A DNA stretch of 64,000 nt from CAYVTZ01 sp964454685 (GTDB lineage: Bacteria > Bacillota > Clostridia > Christensenellales > Christensenellaceae). The stretch spans positions 62,001 to 126,000 of the forward strand of contig CAYVTZ010000003.1 in NCBI GenBank assembly GCA_964454685.1, written 5' to 3'. Position numbers and translations under genes: made by a program. The notes under the pieces were generated by a model. It did no database searches. It was not told where the DNA came from and was given only the letters and a program-made list of their open reading frames with translations. Positions 1 to 8,032 of this stretch are shown piece by piece; the stretch's first letter is position 1; every line of letters starts with the position of its first letter.

Positions 1-1883
1 AGCAGCGCCAGCAGGGCCACGCCAACGTCCGCGAAAATGGCAAACCAAATGGAAGTAATGCCCAGCAGCGCCAACACCATCACCGCTGCCTTTACCCCCA
101 GCGCGAACACAATATTTTGCGTCACTATGCTACGGGTCTTTTTGGCAATGCGTAACGCCAGCGGAATCTTGCGCACCTCGTCCGTCATGACCACCATGTC
201 GGCCGCCTCAATCGCCGCGTCCGATCCCACGCCACCCATCGCAACGCCTACGTCCGCGCGTACCAGCACAGGCGCGTCATTGATGCCATCTCCTACAAAA
301 GCGGTTCCGCCTTCATAATTCAATTCTTCCAACGCTGTCAGCTTGTCCTGCGGCAGCAGTCCCGCTCGAAATTCCTCAATGCCCAGTTCCTGCGCCACTT
401 CCTGCGCAATTTGTTCGCTATCACCCGTCAGCATTACAATGTGTTCCACACCCAAGTCGCGCATCTGCGCAATCGCCTGCTTCGCATCCGGCTTAATCCG
501 ATCCGCGATCAGCAAATAGCCGCAGTATTTCCCATCCAGACTGACATGTACGGTTGTCTTGGCAAAGACAGGCAGCCCGCCAATTCCCTGTTGCGCCATG
601 AGTTTTGCATTCCCCGCGCAGATCACGCCTCGTTCACTGCGTACCGTCACACCATATCCCGCCGCCTCGTGCACATCCGGCGGTTGTGGCGGTTGACTTC
701 CGTACGCCTCTAAAATAGACTTTGCAATCGGATGGCTGGAGTGCGCTTCCGCCACTGCCGCCAGTTCAAGCAGCGTTGTTTCCGAAAACCCCGATGCCGG
801 GGCAATCTGCACAATCGAGAAAACTCCCTCCGTCAAGGTTCCCGTCTTGTCCATCACAACCGTTTTCACCTGATTGAGCGCCTCTAAATAATTCCCGCCT
901 TTGATCAGCAGACCATGACGCGCCGCACCGCCCAGCCCACCGAAAAAGCTGATGGGAATTGAGATCACCAATGCGCACGGGCAGGAGATGATCAGAAAGC
1001 TCAGCGCCTTATAGATCCACTCCGGAAATGCGCCCGCCCCCAAAAGCGGCGGCAACACAGCGATGCCCAGCGCCACAAAAACGACCACAGGCGTGTAATA
1101 CCTTGCAAATTTAGTAATAAACTGCTCGCTCTTTGCCTTGCGTGTGCTTGCATTTTGCACCAGCTCCAAAATTTTTGAAACCGTAGATTCTCCGAACGGC
1201 TTTGTTACAACAATTTCCAGTAAACCATCCTGGTTGACCATGCCGGATAACACGTCCTCTCCCGCGCGCACCTTGCGCGGTACGGATTCCCCCGTCAACG
1301 CTTTGGTGTCTAAAAATGCTTCACCACCGCGCACCGTTCCATCCAGCGGGATGCGCTCGCCCGGCTTGCACAAAATCACATCCCCAACCAAGACCTCCTC
1401 CGGCTTCACGCGTATCTCGCCTTGTGCCGTCAGCAAGGTCGCCGCATCCGGACGAATGTCCATCAACTTGGCAATGTTCTTGCGCGAGCGCACCACAGCG
1501 CTTTCCTGCAGCAGCTCCCCCACACCATAAAAGATCATTACCGCAACCGCCTCCGGCATATCACCAATCACAAACGCACCAATCGAAGCCACCGTCATCA
1601 AAAAGTTTTCATCAAACACCTTGCCGCGCGCAATGTTACTCAGCGCCGCTTTTAATACATCAAACCCCGCCAGCAAGTACGCCGCCAAAAACGCCCCGAA
1701 AGACACGCCCCACGGCACCGTCACAAAAGAAAATATGACCGTTATCACCAGCGCCGCAACCAACCGGATCAAATACGGTTTTAGGCTGACTTGCGCGTGT
1801 TCATGCCCACAGGCACACCCACCCTGTTGATCCTGCGCATGTTCCTGCGTGCAGTCGCATGCCTGTTCCTGTTCATGATTCAT
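1..1883 (-). CDS. Heavy-metal translocating P-type ATPase (ZntA/CadA type), 3' end cut by window
   Basis: P1B-type ATPase that would export soft divalent metals (Zn/Cd/Pb class) across the cytoplasmic membrane. The minus frame stays open from ATG 1883 to the window edge (627 codons). It carries the ion-binding CPC motif (residues 301-303) and the phosphorylated aspartate in DKTGT (D345), then MLTGD and a VGDGINDAP-type hinge. The last readable residues form the final membrane helix, so probably only about 10-20 residues are missing. There is no GMTCxxC HMA domain at the N-terminus; instead the first 30 residues are rich in Cys and His (CDC, CACGHEH), a likely alternative metal-binding tail. 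The start overlaps the upstream repressor gene by 11 bases, indicating co-translation. The exact metal cannot be fixed from sequence. Confidence 0.93.
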   Translation of the reverse strand, partial: MNHEQEQACDCTQEHAQDQQGGCACGHEHAQVSLKPYLIRLVAALVITVIFSFVTVPWGVSFGAFLAAYLLAGFDVLKAALSNIARGKVFDENFLMTVASIGAFVIGDMPEAVAVMIFYGVGELLQESAVVRSRKNIAKLMDIRPDAATLLTAQGEIRVKPEEVLVGDVILCKPGERIPLDGTVRGGEAFLDTKALTGESVPRKVRAGEDVLSGMVNQDGLLEIVVTKPFGESTVSKILELVQNASTRKAKSEQFITKFARYYTPVVVFVALGIAVLPPLLGAGAFPEWIYKALSFLIISCPCALVISIPISFFGGLGGAARHGLLIKGGNYLEALNQVKTVVMDKTGTLTEGVFSIVQIAPASGFSETTLLELAAVAEAHSSHPIAKSILEAYGSQPPQPPDVHEAAGYGVTVRSERGVICAGNAKLMAQQGIGGLPVFAKTTVHVSLDGKYCGYLLIADRIKPDAKQAIAQMRDLGVEHIVMLTGDSEQIAQEVAQELGIEEFRAGLLPQDKLTALEELNYEGGTAFVGDGINDAPVLVRADVGVAMGGVGSDAAIEAADMVVMTDEVRKIPLALRIAKKTRSIVTQNIVFALGVKAAVMVLALLGITSIWFAIFADVGVALLAL

Positions 1884-2184
1884 GACAAACTCCTTTCACG
1901 TGCTCGATACCGTTTTCCAGCAAACGCACGATGTGGCTGTCGTCCAAACTGTAAAAAAGATACAGCCCCTCCCTGCGCGCTTTGATGATTCTCCCACGCT
2001 TCAAATCCTTGATCTGGTGGCTTGCCGCAGATTGTGACAATCCCGATGCTTCCCCCAGTTCGCTCGCCGTCGCCTCGCCGCTGCTCAAACGCAGCAGCAT
2101 TTTGATGCGCGGTACGCTGCCAAACAGCTTATAGATTTCTTCTAGTCTCAAAAATTCTTCTTCACTCAATCGCTGTTGTGCCAT
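1873..2184 (-). CDS. ArsR/SmtB-family metal-sensing repressor
   Basis: A 103-residue winged-helix repressor of the ArsR/SmtB family, expected to repress its own operon and the overlapping metal ATPase until metal binds. The helix-turn-helix region (ATASELGEASGLSQSAASHQ, about residues 38-57) is followed by a wing around REGLYLFYSL. There is no CxC motif in the recognition-helix region, so an ArsR/CadC alpha-3 site is unlikely. The C-terminal helix instead has the spacing D-x-H-x10-H and ends in CHES, resembling the alpha-5 Zn-type site of SmtB/CzrA although the usual last ligand position is Gly. ATG 2184 has a GGAGGCGATAAC leader. Function is secure; the metal is inferred. Confidence 0.92.
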   Translation of the reverse strand: MAQQRLSEEEFLRLEEIYKLFGSVPRIKMLLRLSSGEATASELGEASGLSQSAASHQIKDLKRGRIIKARREGLYLFYSLDDSHIVRLLENGIEHVKGVCHES

Positions 2185-2206
2185 GTTATCGCCTCCTATA
2201 CTTTAG

Positions 2207-2254
2207 TATATTATCATTTGCTCATATAATAATATATACAATACGCTTTGTCAA
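2207..2254 (-). promoter_or_regulatory. Promoter and probable ArsR/SmtB operator
   Basis: On the minus strand TTGACA (2249-2254) and TATTAT (2226-2231) are separated by exactly 17 bases, 40-odd bases before the repressor start. Immediately downstream, 2207-2231 is an imperfect AT-rich inverted repeat centred on GCAAA, similar to the usual 12-2-12 ArsR/SmtB operators. It overlaps the -10 element, as expected for autorepression. The promoter is directly visible; operator identity is inferred. Confidence 0.75.
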
Positions 2255-2503
2255 CCATATTTTTGCACGTTGCAGCAACTCGTAGAACAGCGCCGTGGTA
2301 GCGTCAATCGAAAAAGCCCGTCACATGGCTTTGATTCGCGTGTGGTGCGGGTGTTTCCCCTATTGCATTACCTACACTCATGCGCGCAGAAAGAGGCGCG
2401 CATTATTTCACATCAGCATCCCGGTGCCCAAAGTTTGCTTGCTTCCCGGATAATGTCGGCGGCCGCTTCCTGCTTTCAATTCACAAAAATCGCATCTGTG
2501 GTA
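2255..2503. other. Intergenic, no convincing gene
   Basis: About 250 bases between the repressor promoter and the spoIIP terminator. I see no ORF with a credible start and no RNA gene. On the minus strand, an AAAGCC/GGCTTT stem followed by T residues (2311-2332) looks like a weak terminator, and GCGCGC repeats near 2385-2402 could pair. No function is assigned. Confidence 0.4.
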
Positions 2504-2536
2504 TAAAAAAACCATACGAGCCGATGCCCGCATGGT
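2504..2536 (-). terminator. Rho-independent terminator after spoIIP
   Basis: Minus-strand hairpin with an 11-bp stem (ACCATGCGGGC with GCTCGTATGGT, two G-U pairs), a four-base loop and a run of seven T residues. It lies about 50 bases past the spoIIP stop codon and separates it from the metal-resistance operon. Confidence 0.85.
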
Positions 2537-2586
2537 CTGTTTCCTTCGCAATATCCCGGAGCGCTCCGGCTCTGTTTTTCTAATGC

Positions 2587-3579
2587 CTATTTTTTCTCCC
2601 CGCTGCGCAGCACCTCATCGATGCCATTTGCCAACACCGGCACGGCTTGCAGCGCTTCCGCCAGCGTATTATTATTGTTTCCCAGTTCCACCAAAAGGCT
2701 CAAGCCACGTTGCTGGTTAAAACGCCCCACCTTCACCATAGGCGGTCTGCACATCAAAAACTCACTGCGATTCACCTGTGCCGTCACATCCTGCGCAAAG
2801 CGATAGTTCAGCGCCCAATCCGGCTTGCGCTCATATTCCCCTTCATAGGTTCCAATGCCGGTGCCCACCACAAAGAAAAACTTCGCCGCGGGCTGCCCCT
2901 CCACCAAAACCGTGTTCTGCGCGTCATTTCTGACCCAATCGCGGTGCAGATCGATATACAGGTCCATCGGCGGATACTTGCGAATAATCAAAAGCGAACG
3001 CCGGTATGAAGTCGTAAAAACCGGTTTTTCCACATTGGTAGAGTCATGCGTCACCTCATAACCAAGCGTCGTCAGTTGCTCTGCCAAGGCCGCGCCTACG
3101 CTGCAAACATTAAAGCTTTTGTTATAGGTGCGGCATTCGCTCACCGCGCCAATCGGCGTGTAGGGGTTCGCTTCCTCCTGCCGATATGCCTCCGTCGCAT
3201 GCGTGTGGTAAATCAGCACCGTCGGTTTTTCTCGCGGTGTATAAGTCAGCTTGGGAATCGAATAACCCATTTTCAATTCCAACGTACCATCTTCGTCCAC
3301 TTGCTGAAAACACTGCGATGCGTCCTCCGGCAGTCCGGTGCCCCTTGCGAAGTACGCAAGTGTTTCCGGCTCCACTTCCGGCTCTGCCACTTCCGGCACA
3401 GATTGCGGTGCGCGTGAAGCCTCCGACTGCACAAACACCGATTGCTGCTCCTTTGCAATCACAAGCCCCAAAAAGACCGTAGCAAAAACCAGCAGCAATA
3501 ACACCGCCACTTTCACTTTGGAAGATACATGGCGCACTTTCTGCTGCGCCTGATGTCGCTCCGAGCGTTTTTGCATCAT
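2587..3579 (-). CDS. spoIIP: Stage II sporulation protein P (SpoIIP)
   Basis: Cell-wall amidase/endopeptidase of the SpoIIDMP complex that thins septal peptidoglycan and drives engulfment during endospore formation. About 330 residues: a short basic N-terminus, one membrane anchor (VKVAVLLLLVFATVFLGLVI), a linker rich in Glu/Pro/Val, then the SpoIIP domain. Family hallmarks are VLIYHTHATEAY, IDLHRD and the C-terminal LLVELGNNNNTLAEAL. The HxH and downstream His/Glu are the probable Zn ligands. The frame is open 12 codons further to a GTG at 3615, but that has no ribosome binding site; ATG 3579 or 3576 next to CGAGG is preferred. It stands alone, without spoIIM/D or gpr. Its presence shows the organism is a spore former. 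Confidence 0.93.
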   Translation of the reverse strand: MMQKRSERHQAQQKVRHVSSKVKVAVLLLLVFATVFLGLVIAKEQQSVFVQSEASRAPQSVPEVAEPEVEPETLAYFARGTGLPEDASQCFQQVDEDGTLELKMGYSIPKLTYTPREKPTVLIYHTHATEAYRQEEANPYTPIGAVSECRTYNKSFNVCSVGAALAEQLTTLGYEVTHDSTNVEKPVFTTSYRRSLLIIRKYPPMDLYIDLHRDWVRNDAQNTVLVEGQPAAKFFFVVGTGIGTYEGEYERKPDWALNYRFAQDVTAQVNRSEFLMCRPPMVKVGRFNQQRGLSLLVELGNNNNTLAEALQAVPVLANGIDEVLRSGEKK

Positions 3580-3658
3580 ACCTCGTTGTTCGCCGCTTCG
3601 CAATCCAAAACGCACGGGATTTCAAATGTCGGAATACCCCGCATCACGATCCCGCATT

Positions 3659-4585
3659 TCAATCTGCCTCGGCAATAATCTCCTCTTTTCGTCTCAACAG
3701 TTCGTCCGAAAGCAGCAATGCCTCCGCACATTCTATGCCGATGCGGTCAATGGTCTGCGCAAACCGTTCGCCCGGCTTTCCCTCGCTGCGGAATAGTAAA
3801 ATCGCTTTTTCCACCACTTGCATCATTTCTTCTCTGGTAAACAGCCTGCCCAGAGCGTCTCCAATCCGGATTTGTTTGCCCCATCTGCCGCCCACATAAA
3901 TTTTAAAGCGATCCTCCGCCGTTTCATTCACGTTAAAATAGCACTTTTGGAAGCAGCGCCCACAGTTGTTGCACCGCTCCTTGTCTATCACGATTTTCCC
4001 ATCCTCCAGCCGCGCCGCACCCGTCGGGCAGGCAAGCGTGATGGCGCACTTTTTACAGCCTTTGCATTTTTCCGCTTCAAAGCGAATCACACGCTGGCCC
4101 ACCACACCCACATCGTTCAAGTCCGGCTTCGCGCAGTTGTTGGGGCATCCGCCCACCGCAATCTTAAACTTGTGCGGCAGCCTCACCGTGCGATACCCTT
4201 CGTAAAACCGTTCGTGCACTTCCTTCGCCGTTCCCATTGTGTCGTAAAGGCCGTAAACACACGTGCTTCCTTTGCAGCTTACCACAGGGCGCACCAGCGC
4301 GCCGGTGCCACCTGTCTCCAGCCCGGCTTTTGCAATAAAATCGCGAAACGGCTGAATGTTCTCAAACGCGATGCCCGGCACTTCAATGGTCGTGCGCACG
4401 GTCAAGGCCGCCACACCCGCGCCAAATTTCTCTGCCGCCTGAGCGATCACCGCCATCTGCTCCGCCGTGACCACACCGTTTTTGGTAATGATCCTGCCGT
4501 TAAAATTCCTCGTTCCTCGGTTGAGTAAAAAACCCAGTTTCTTTACGCTTACTATTTGTTCTTGTGTCAATTCTGTCTGTTCCAT
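3659..4585 (-). CDS. Small siroheme/4Fe-4S sulfite or nitrite reductase-like protein
   Basis: A 308-residue redox enzyme. The N-terminal half is a nitrite/sulfite reductase ferredoxin-like half-domain. It is followed by the siroheme-[4Fe-4S] cysteine pattern C-x5-C (CKGSTC, about residues 104-109) and GGCPNNC (about 144-150). Two ferredoxin-type clusters come next (CKGCKKCAITLACP and CNNCGRCFQKC, about 173-217). The size and layout match the compact AsrC/Fsr-C-like reductases common in anaerobic Firmicutes; physiological substrate (sulfite, nitrite or other) cannot be told. Siroheme could be supplied by the CobA, SirC and CbiX activities of the B12 block in this window. Start ATG 4585 is preceded by AGAGGCATATTGT. 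Confidence 0.85.
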   Translation of the reverse strand: MEQTELTQEQIVSVKKLGFLLNRGTRNFNGRIITKNGVVTAEQMAVIAQAAEKFGAGVAALTVRTTIEVPGIAFENIQPFRDFIAKAGLETGGTGALVRPVVSCKGSTCVYGLYDTMGTAKEVHERFYEGYRTVRLPHKFKIAVGGCPNNCAKPDLNDVGVVGQRVIRFEAEKCKGCKKCAITLACPTGAARLEDGKIVIDKERCNNCGRCFQKCYFNVNETAEDRFKIYVGGRWGKQIRIGDALGRLFTREEMMQVVEKAILLFRSEGKPGERFAQTIDRIGIECAEALLLSDELLRRKEEIIAEAD

Positions 4586-4680
4586 ACAATATGCCTCTTT
4601 TCGTTTCGCACATACGTTCTGTCTGCCGCATGCTGTTCCGTTTGGATAAAGATACCCGTCTGTTCCAAGATCATGCTGTT

Positions 4681-4709
4681 ATTATATCAGAATTCTCTTC
4701 TGTTGTCGC
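4681..4709 (-). promoter_or_regulatory. Candidate promoter for the siroheme reductase
   Basis: Minus-strand TATAAT (4681-4686) with GCGACA (4704-4709) at 17-base spacing, about 95 bases before the reductase start. The -10 is perfect; the -35 matches TTGACA at 4 of 6. Confidence 0.55.
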
Positions 4710-4774
4710 ATGAAATATTTCCCACCATCGCCGCGAATCACCCCTTTTTTAGCGCGAAACGCCACCCCCTGCGT

Positions 4775-4803
4775 TTGCATCACACACTGTCGTCTGATAT
4801 GAT
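4775..4803 (+). promoter_or_regulatory. Candidate promoter for the histidine kinase
   Basis: TTGCAT (4775-4780), 17 bases, TATGAT (4798-4803), 38 bases before the kinase ATG at 4841. Confidence 0.65.
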
Positions 4804-4840
4804 GATAAAGGCGAAACATATTGATTCGAGGATACATCAA

Positions 4841-6106
4841 ATGGATCACATGATCGGTGGGTCAATTTATTATTTTAGCGCAGCCGTCTTTATGAGTCTG
4901 TTGCTTCAAACCGATTGGAGCAACAAAAAGAAGTTGGCGTGTTCTATTTTTGCTTTTTTCGGTGGCTTTGCCCTCATTTTAGCGCTTTGCGCCACTTCAG
5001 AGGGCTTTGAAGCCGTTTTGTCGCTGTACCCTCTTGTTGTGCTCGCGCCGCTTTATCTCGTCTTTTGGTTTGTTTCCGTGCACAAAGGGCTGAAATTGCT
5101 GTTCACATTGCTCACTGCTTCTGTGCTGATGATGCTGCCGATGCTGCTTGGCGTCGTCTCCGCAGAATTTCTGGATAATGAATTGCTGATGACCATTGTC
5201 GCACTGCTGTCACTTGCCGCAATCCTCGTACTGCTCATTCGATATTTCCGACCGCCATTTCTGTATATTCTGCAAGCCGTGGACTCCAAAGCTTATTGGC
5301 TATCCATCTGTACGATCCCTCTTTTTTATAACGCCGCGCTTTATGTCATCGGTTTGTATAATATGAAAGCTGAAACCTCAGTTCCGGTTCTATTTCAGTT
5401 GTTTCTAATGCTGTTGACCCTCGCAGCTTATCTTCTCATTATGCTGACTTTTACGCAAATACGCCGCCGAAGCGAATCCGAGCGTGAACGCGACATCACG
5501 CGTCTGCAAATCCACGCGGCGCAGGAAAACATTCAGCAAATGCAGACGGCACAAAAGCAGGCGGCAATCTATCGTCACGATTTCAAACACCATATTCAAG
5601 TGCTCCACGGGTATCTGCGTCAGAAAGAATACGATCAGCTTGATCATTATTTAAGCCGGATTTGCAGCGAGTTAGACGCAGCAGTCTTAACGCGATATTG
5701 TAAAAATTCCACCGTCAATCTTGTGCTCTCTGCCTATGCGGAAAAGTTTGCGGAACTTGGCGCAACCTTTGACGTTGCAGCAGATATTCCGGATCATCTG
5801 CATGTTGAGGAGCAGGACTTGTGCGTGGTGCTGTCCAACGCGCTTGCAAACGCTCTTCACGCCGCGCAAAAGATAGGCGGTAAAGCAGCGGTCTCCCTCA
5901 CCTGCAAAGTCAAAAACAATCGACTCGCCATCAGTGTGGAAAACCCGTATCAGGGTGTCGTTCTCTTTCGGGACGGCTTGCCCGTCAGCAGCGAATCCGG
6001 GCATGGCTATGGCACGCAAAGCATTGCCGCCATTGCACAAAAATACAGCGGCGTTTACACCTTCACCGCGCAGCCTAACGTGTTCACCTTCAAAATTGTT
6101 TTGTAG
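4841..6106 (+). CDS. GHKL-type sensor histidine kinase (AgrC-like)
   Basis: A 421-residue membrane sensor. The first about 200 residues form six or seven membrane helices, followed by a charged coiled-coil (RRRSESERERDITRLQ to QTAQKQ). The dimerisation/phosphoacceptor motif is YRHDFKHHIQ, and a C-terminal GHKL ATPase domain has the N box (SNALANALHAA) and a GHGYGTQSI glycine box. This architecture belongs to the AgrC/ComD/CitA-like HPK10 group, which usually senses peptides or small ligands and works with LytTR regulators. I chose ATG 4841 because CGAGGAT lies 9 bases upstream and the promoter at 4775-4803 is downstream of earlier in-frame starts. Its probable partner is the converging response regulator; the ligand is unknown and no AgrD-like propeptide gene is visible. 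Confidence 0.88.
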   Translation: MDHMIGGSIYYFSAAVFMSLLLQTDWSNKKKLACSIFAFFGGFALILALCATSEGFEAVLSLYPLVVLAPLYLVFWFVSVHKGLKLLFTLLTASVLMMLPMLLGVVSAEFLDNELLMTIVALLSLAAILVLLIRYFRPPFLYILQAVDSKAYWLSICTIPLFYNAALYVIGLYNMKAETSVPVLFQLFLMLLTLAAYLLIMLTFTQIRRRSESERERDITRLQIHAAQENIQQMQTAQKQAAIYRHDFKHHIQVLHGYLRQKEYDQLDHYLSRICSELDAAVLTRYCKNSTVNLVLSAYAEKFAELGATFDVAADIPDHLHVEEQDLCVVLSNALANALHAAQKIGGKAAVSLTCKVKNNRLAISVENPYQGVVLFRDGLPVSSESGHGYGTQSIAAIAQKYSGVYTFTAQPNVFTFKIVL

Positions 6107-6128
6107 GGCAAAAGCATCGCAGTGCCAT

Positions 6129-6845
6129 TCATTCTGTATAATAATTGAGAAATTGTTCTTTAACTTTAGAAAGCAAAGCTTTGGGCAAGGGAATCGTCTG
6201 TCCATCCGTCATGCGGATTTCCTTTGCGCCCACCGTCTCGATATATTCCATGTTCACCAAATACGAGCGATGCGGCTTTAAAAACCGCGGTTCAGCCAGC
6301 AGCGTCTTTTCCACAGATCCAATGGTCCCTGTTGTTTTAAGCACCGACCCATCATTCAAGTAAAAATACAGCCTTTTTTGCATGACTTCCACATATCGGA
6401 TCGATTCAAACAAAATTTTTGTCACACCGGATGCCCGTTGCAGCAGTATGGATTGCATAGACCTGCCTGATGCCAGACGCACCACCTCATTTAAAACTTG
6501 CAGGAACCGATCTTGCGTCACCGGCTTCAGTAAGTAATCGTGCGCCCTCACCTCGTATGATTCCAGCGCGAATTCCCTGCTTACCGTCAAAAAAACGATG
6601 ATGGATGTGTCGCTCACCTGCCGCACTTCTTTCGCAGTCTCAATGCCATCCACTCCGGGCATGATCACATCAAAAAAAATAATATCAAAACTGCCGCCGC
6701 GCTCCACCGCCGCAATCAGCGCATCGCCGGAATCAAATGAAAAACACCTGATTTCACAGGCAGCGTTTGCCGCATACGCGCGCACCCACTCCGCATACAG
6801 CCCCAAATCTTCTTTGTTGTCATCACAGATGGCTATTTTTAACAT
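6129..6845 (-). CDS. LytTR-family response regulator
   Basis: A 238-residue two-component regulator. The N-terminal receiver domain starts IAICDD and has the phosphoacceptor in FFDVIMPGVDG (about D55-D57). The LytTR DNA-binding domain spans about residues 135-238 (IRYVEVMQKRLYFYL, FLKPHRSYLVNMEYI). It is the expected partner of the histidine kinase at 4841-6106, but the two genes converge, with stops 22 bases apart, rather than forming an operon. ATG 6845 is chosen over an upstream TTG because AAAGGA sits 5 bases before it. The target genes are not known; the divergently transcribed lipoprotein gene is an obvious candidate. Confidence 0.9.
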   Translation of the reverse strand: MLKIAICDDNKEDLGLYAEWVRAYAANAACEIRCFSFDSGDALIAAVERGGSFDIIFFDVIMPGVDGIETAKEVRQVSDTSIIVFLTVSREFALESYEVRAHDYLLKPVTQDRFLQVLNEVVRLASGRSMQSILLQRASGVTKILFESIRYVEVMQKRLYFYLNDGSVLKTTGTIGSVEKTLLAEPRFLKPHRSYLVNMEYIETVGAKEIRMTDGQTIPLPKALLSKVKEQFLNYYTE

Positions 6846-6911
6846 AAATTCCTTTTTTGGCGTAATGCCCAAAATGCCTGACGGCAGAATCGAAACGATT
6901 TTTACTCAGGT

Positions 6912-6940
6912 ATTATATCATGCTTGGACATGCACTTCAA
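6912..6940 (-). promoter_or_regulatory. Promoter of the response regulator
   Basis: Minus strand TTGAAG (6935-6940), 17-base spacer, TATAAT (6912-6917), 66 bases before the ATG at 6845. The spacer contains an imperfect CATG-N6-CATG palindrome that could bind a regulator. Confidence 0.7.
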
Positions 6941-7020
6941 ACAACATCCGCGCAAAAGCGCTATTTTTTCGCCTGCGCCTTCGTATTAAGGACGTTTTTC
7001 GGTCATTTCGCGCCACACCG

Positions 7021-7049
7021 TGCACAATGCAAAAAAACTATATTATACT
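7021..7049 (+). promoter_or_regulatory. Promoter of the small lipoprotein gene
   Basis: TGCACA (7021-7026), 17-base spacer, TATACT (7044-7049), 35 bases before ATG 7085. It is divergent to the response-regulator promoter. Confidence 0.6.
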
Positions 7050-7084
7050 CATCTCACATCAAACAAATGGAGGAGAAGATTTCT

Positions 7085-7447
7085 ATGAAAAAAGCAGTTT
7101 TAATCGCATTGTCCTTGCTTTTGTGCATCGCTCTAATCGCCTGTTCCGGCGGCGCAAAGTCCGACCTTGTCGGCACATGGGTCATCGCCGTCGCAACGGA
7201 TGAAAACGGCGCAGAAATCACAGACGAGGAATCCCTTGCCACGCTCGCACTGATCAAGTACGATCTGCAAAAGGACGGCAAAATGATCATGACAATGGAC
7301 GATGTTCAGGTAGAGGGCACGTGGTCACAGGACGGCAACAATATCACGTTCAGCGCAGGAGGTGTGATTGATACCGTTGCCACACTGCAAGATGGTCAAA
7401 TCGTCTTTGATATGGGCGGCGGCACCACAATTTTGAAAAAATCCTAA
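7085..7447 (+). CDS. Small secreted lipoprotein, lipocalin-like beta fold
   Basis: A 120-residue protein with a lipoprotein signal peptide: MKKAVL, hydrophobic core, lipobox LIAC with Cys about residue 20. The mature part begins GGAKSDLVGTWVIA and alternates short beta-type strands with DG turns (LQKDGKMIMTMD, GTWSQDGNNITFSAGG). This is the pattern of the DUF4923/DUF5640/lipocalin-like stress lipoproteins common in Clostridia. A strong GGAGGAG is 10 bases before the ATG. The ORF is open upstream to 6920, but those residues lack a ribosome binding site. No enzymatic role can be assigned. Confidence 0.8.
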   Translation: MKKAVLIALSLLLCIALIACSGGAKSDLVGTWVIAVATDENGAEITDEESLATLALIKYDLQKDGKMIMTMDDVQVEGTWSQDGNNITFSAGGVIDTVATLQDGQIVFDMGGGTTILKKS

Positions 7448-7522
7448 TCCTTTTTTAATCGCCACGGGGCTGCATTCCTCACACGCGCAGCCTCACACAT
7501 CATAACATTCGGGAGGTATTTT

Positions 7523-7927
7523 ATGAAAAACACAGGGCTGTTAAAAGTCATCAGTATCATCTTCATGGTATTCGGCATCATCAGCATTATTTTCAGCGTC
7601 ATCGCACTCATCGGCAGCGGGGCCGTCGCCGCGCTTCTGGGCGGGCTCGGCGCAATGCTGTTGGGCGCTTCCATCCTCAGCATGGTATTGTCCATTGTAG
7701 AAGTGCTCGCAGGCAAAGAAGGTCTTGCCATTTGCAAAGGCGCCGGCAATCCGGCAAAAGCAAAGCTGTTCGCCATGATCATTTTGGTGTTCGCCGCAGT
7801 CTCCGCGCTGCTCAACATCATCCCGATCGTCGCAACCGGCACCCCCGCAGGAATGTCCATCGTCACCTGCATCGTCAGCGTCATACTGCCGCTGCTGTAC
7901 CTGATGGGGCTCAAGCAGGCAAATTAA
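7523..7927 (+). CDS. Small integral membrane protein
   Basis: A 134-residue, strongly hydrophobic protein with four predicted membrane helices (about residues 8-30, 34-60, 80-100 and 108-128). A short charged loop, LAGKEGLAICKGAGNPAKAKL, separates helices 2 and 3. GGGAGG lies 7 bases before the ATG. It follows the lipoprotein gene by 75 bases with no terminator between, so the two probably share the promoter at 7021. I do not recognise a named family; the length and hydrophobic pattern resemble uncharacterised DUF-type membrane proteins found beside lipoproteins. Confidence 0.75.
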   Translation: MKNTGLLKVISIIFMVFGIISIIFSVIALIGSGAVAALLGGLGAMLLGASILSMVLSIVEVLAGKEGLAICKGAGNPAKAKLFAMIILVFAAVSALLNIIPIVATGTPAGMSIVTCIVSVILPLLYLMGLKQAN

Positions 7928-7988
7928 CACGATTCAAAAATCAAGGCCACAGCATGGTTGGGTCTATATCTTTCTCTTAGGCGCAAGC

Positions 7989-8026
7989 AAAAGCCGATTC
8001 ACAACGCAGAGGTGGAATCGGCTTTT
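7989..8026. terminator. Bidirectional rho-independent terminator
   Basis: Perfect 12-bp inverted repeat, AAAAGCCGATTC and GAATCGGCTTTT, with a 14-base loop. It lies between two convergent genes and has T-rich flanks in both directions, so it can end both the plus-strand membrane-protein transcript and the minus-strand phosphoesterase transcript. Confidence 0.9.
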
Positions 8027-8032
8027 CTGTTG

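Noticed and set aside
2270..2506. Short plus-strand ORFs in the spoIIP-repressor gap
   Set aside because: No ribosome binding site, no homology pattern and Arg/Ser-rich random composition.
2553..2580. CCGGAGCGCTCCGG palindrome followed by T residues on the plus strand
   Set aside because: It looks like a plus-strand terminator but no plus-strand gene leads into it; the minus-strand terminator at 2504-2536 already explains the end of spoIIP.
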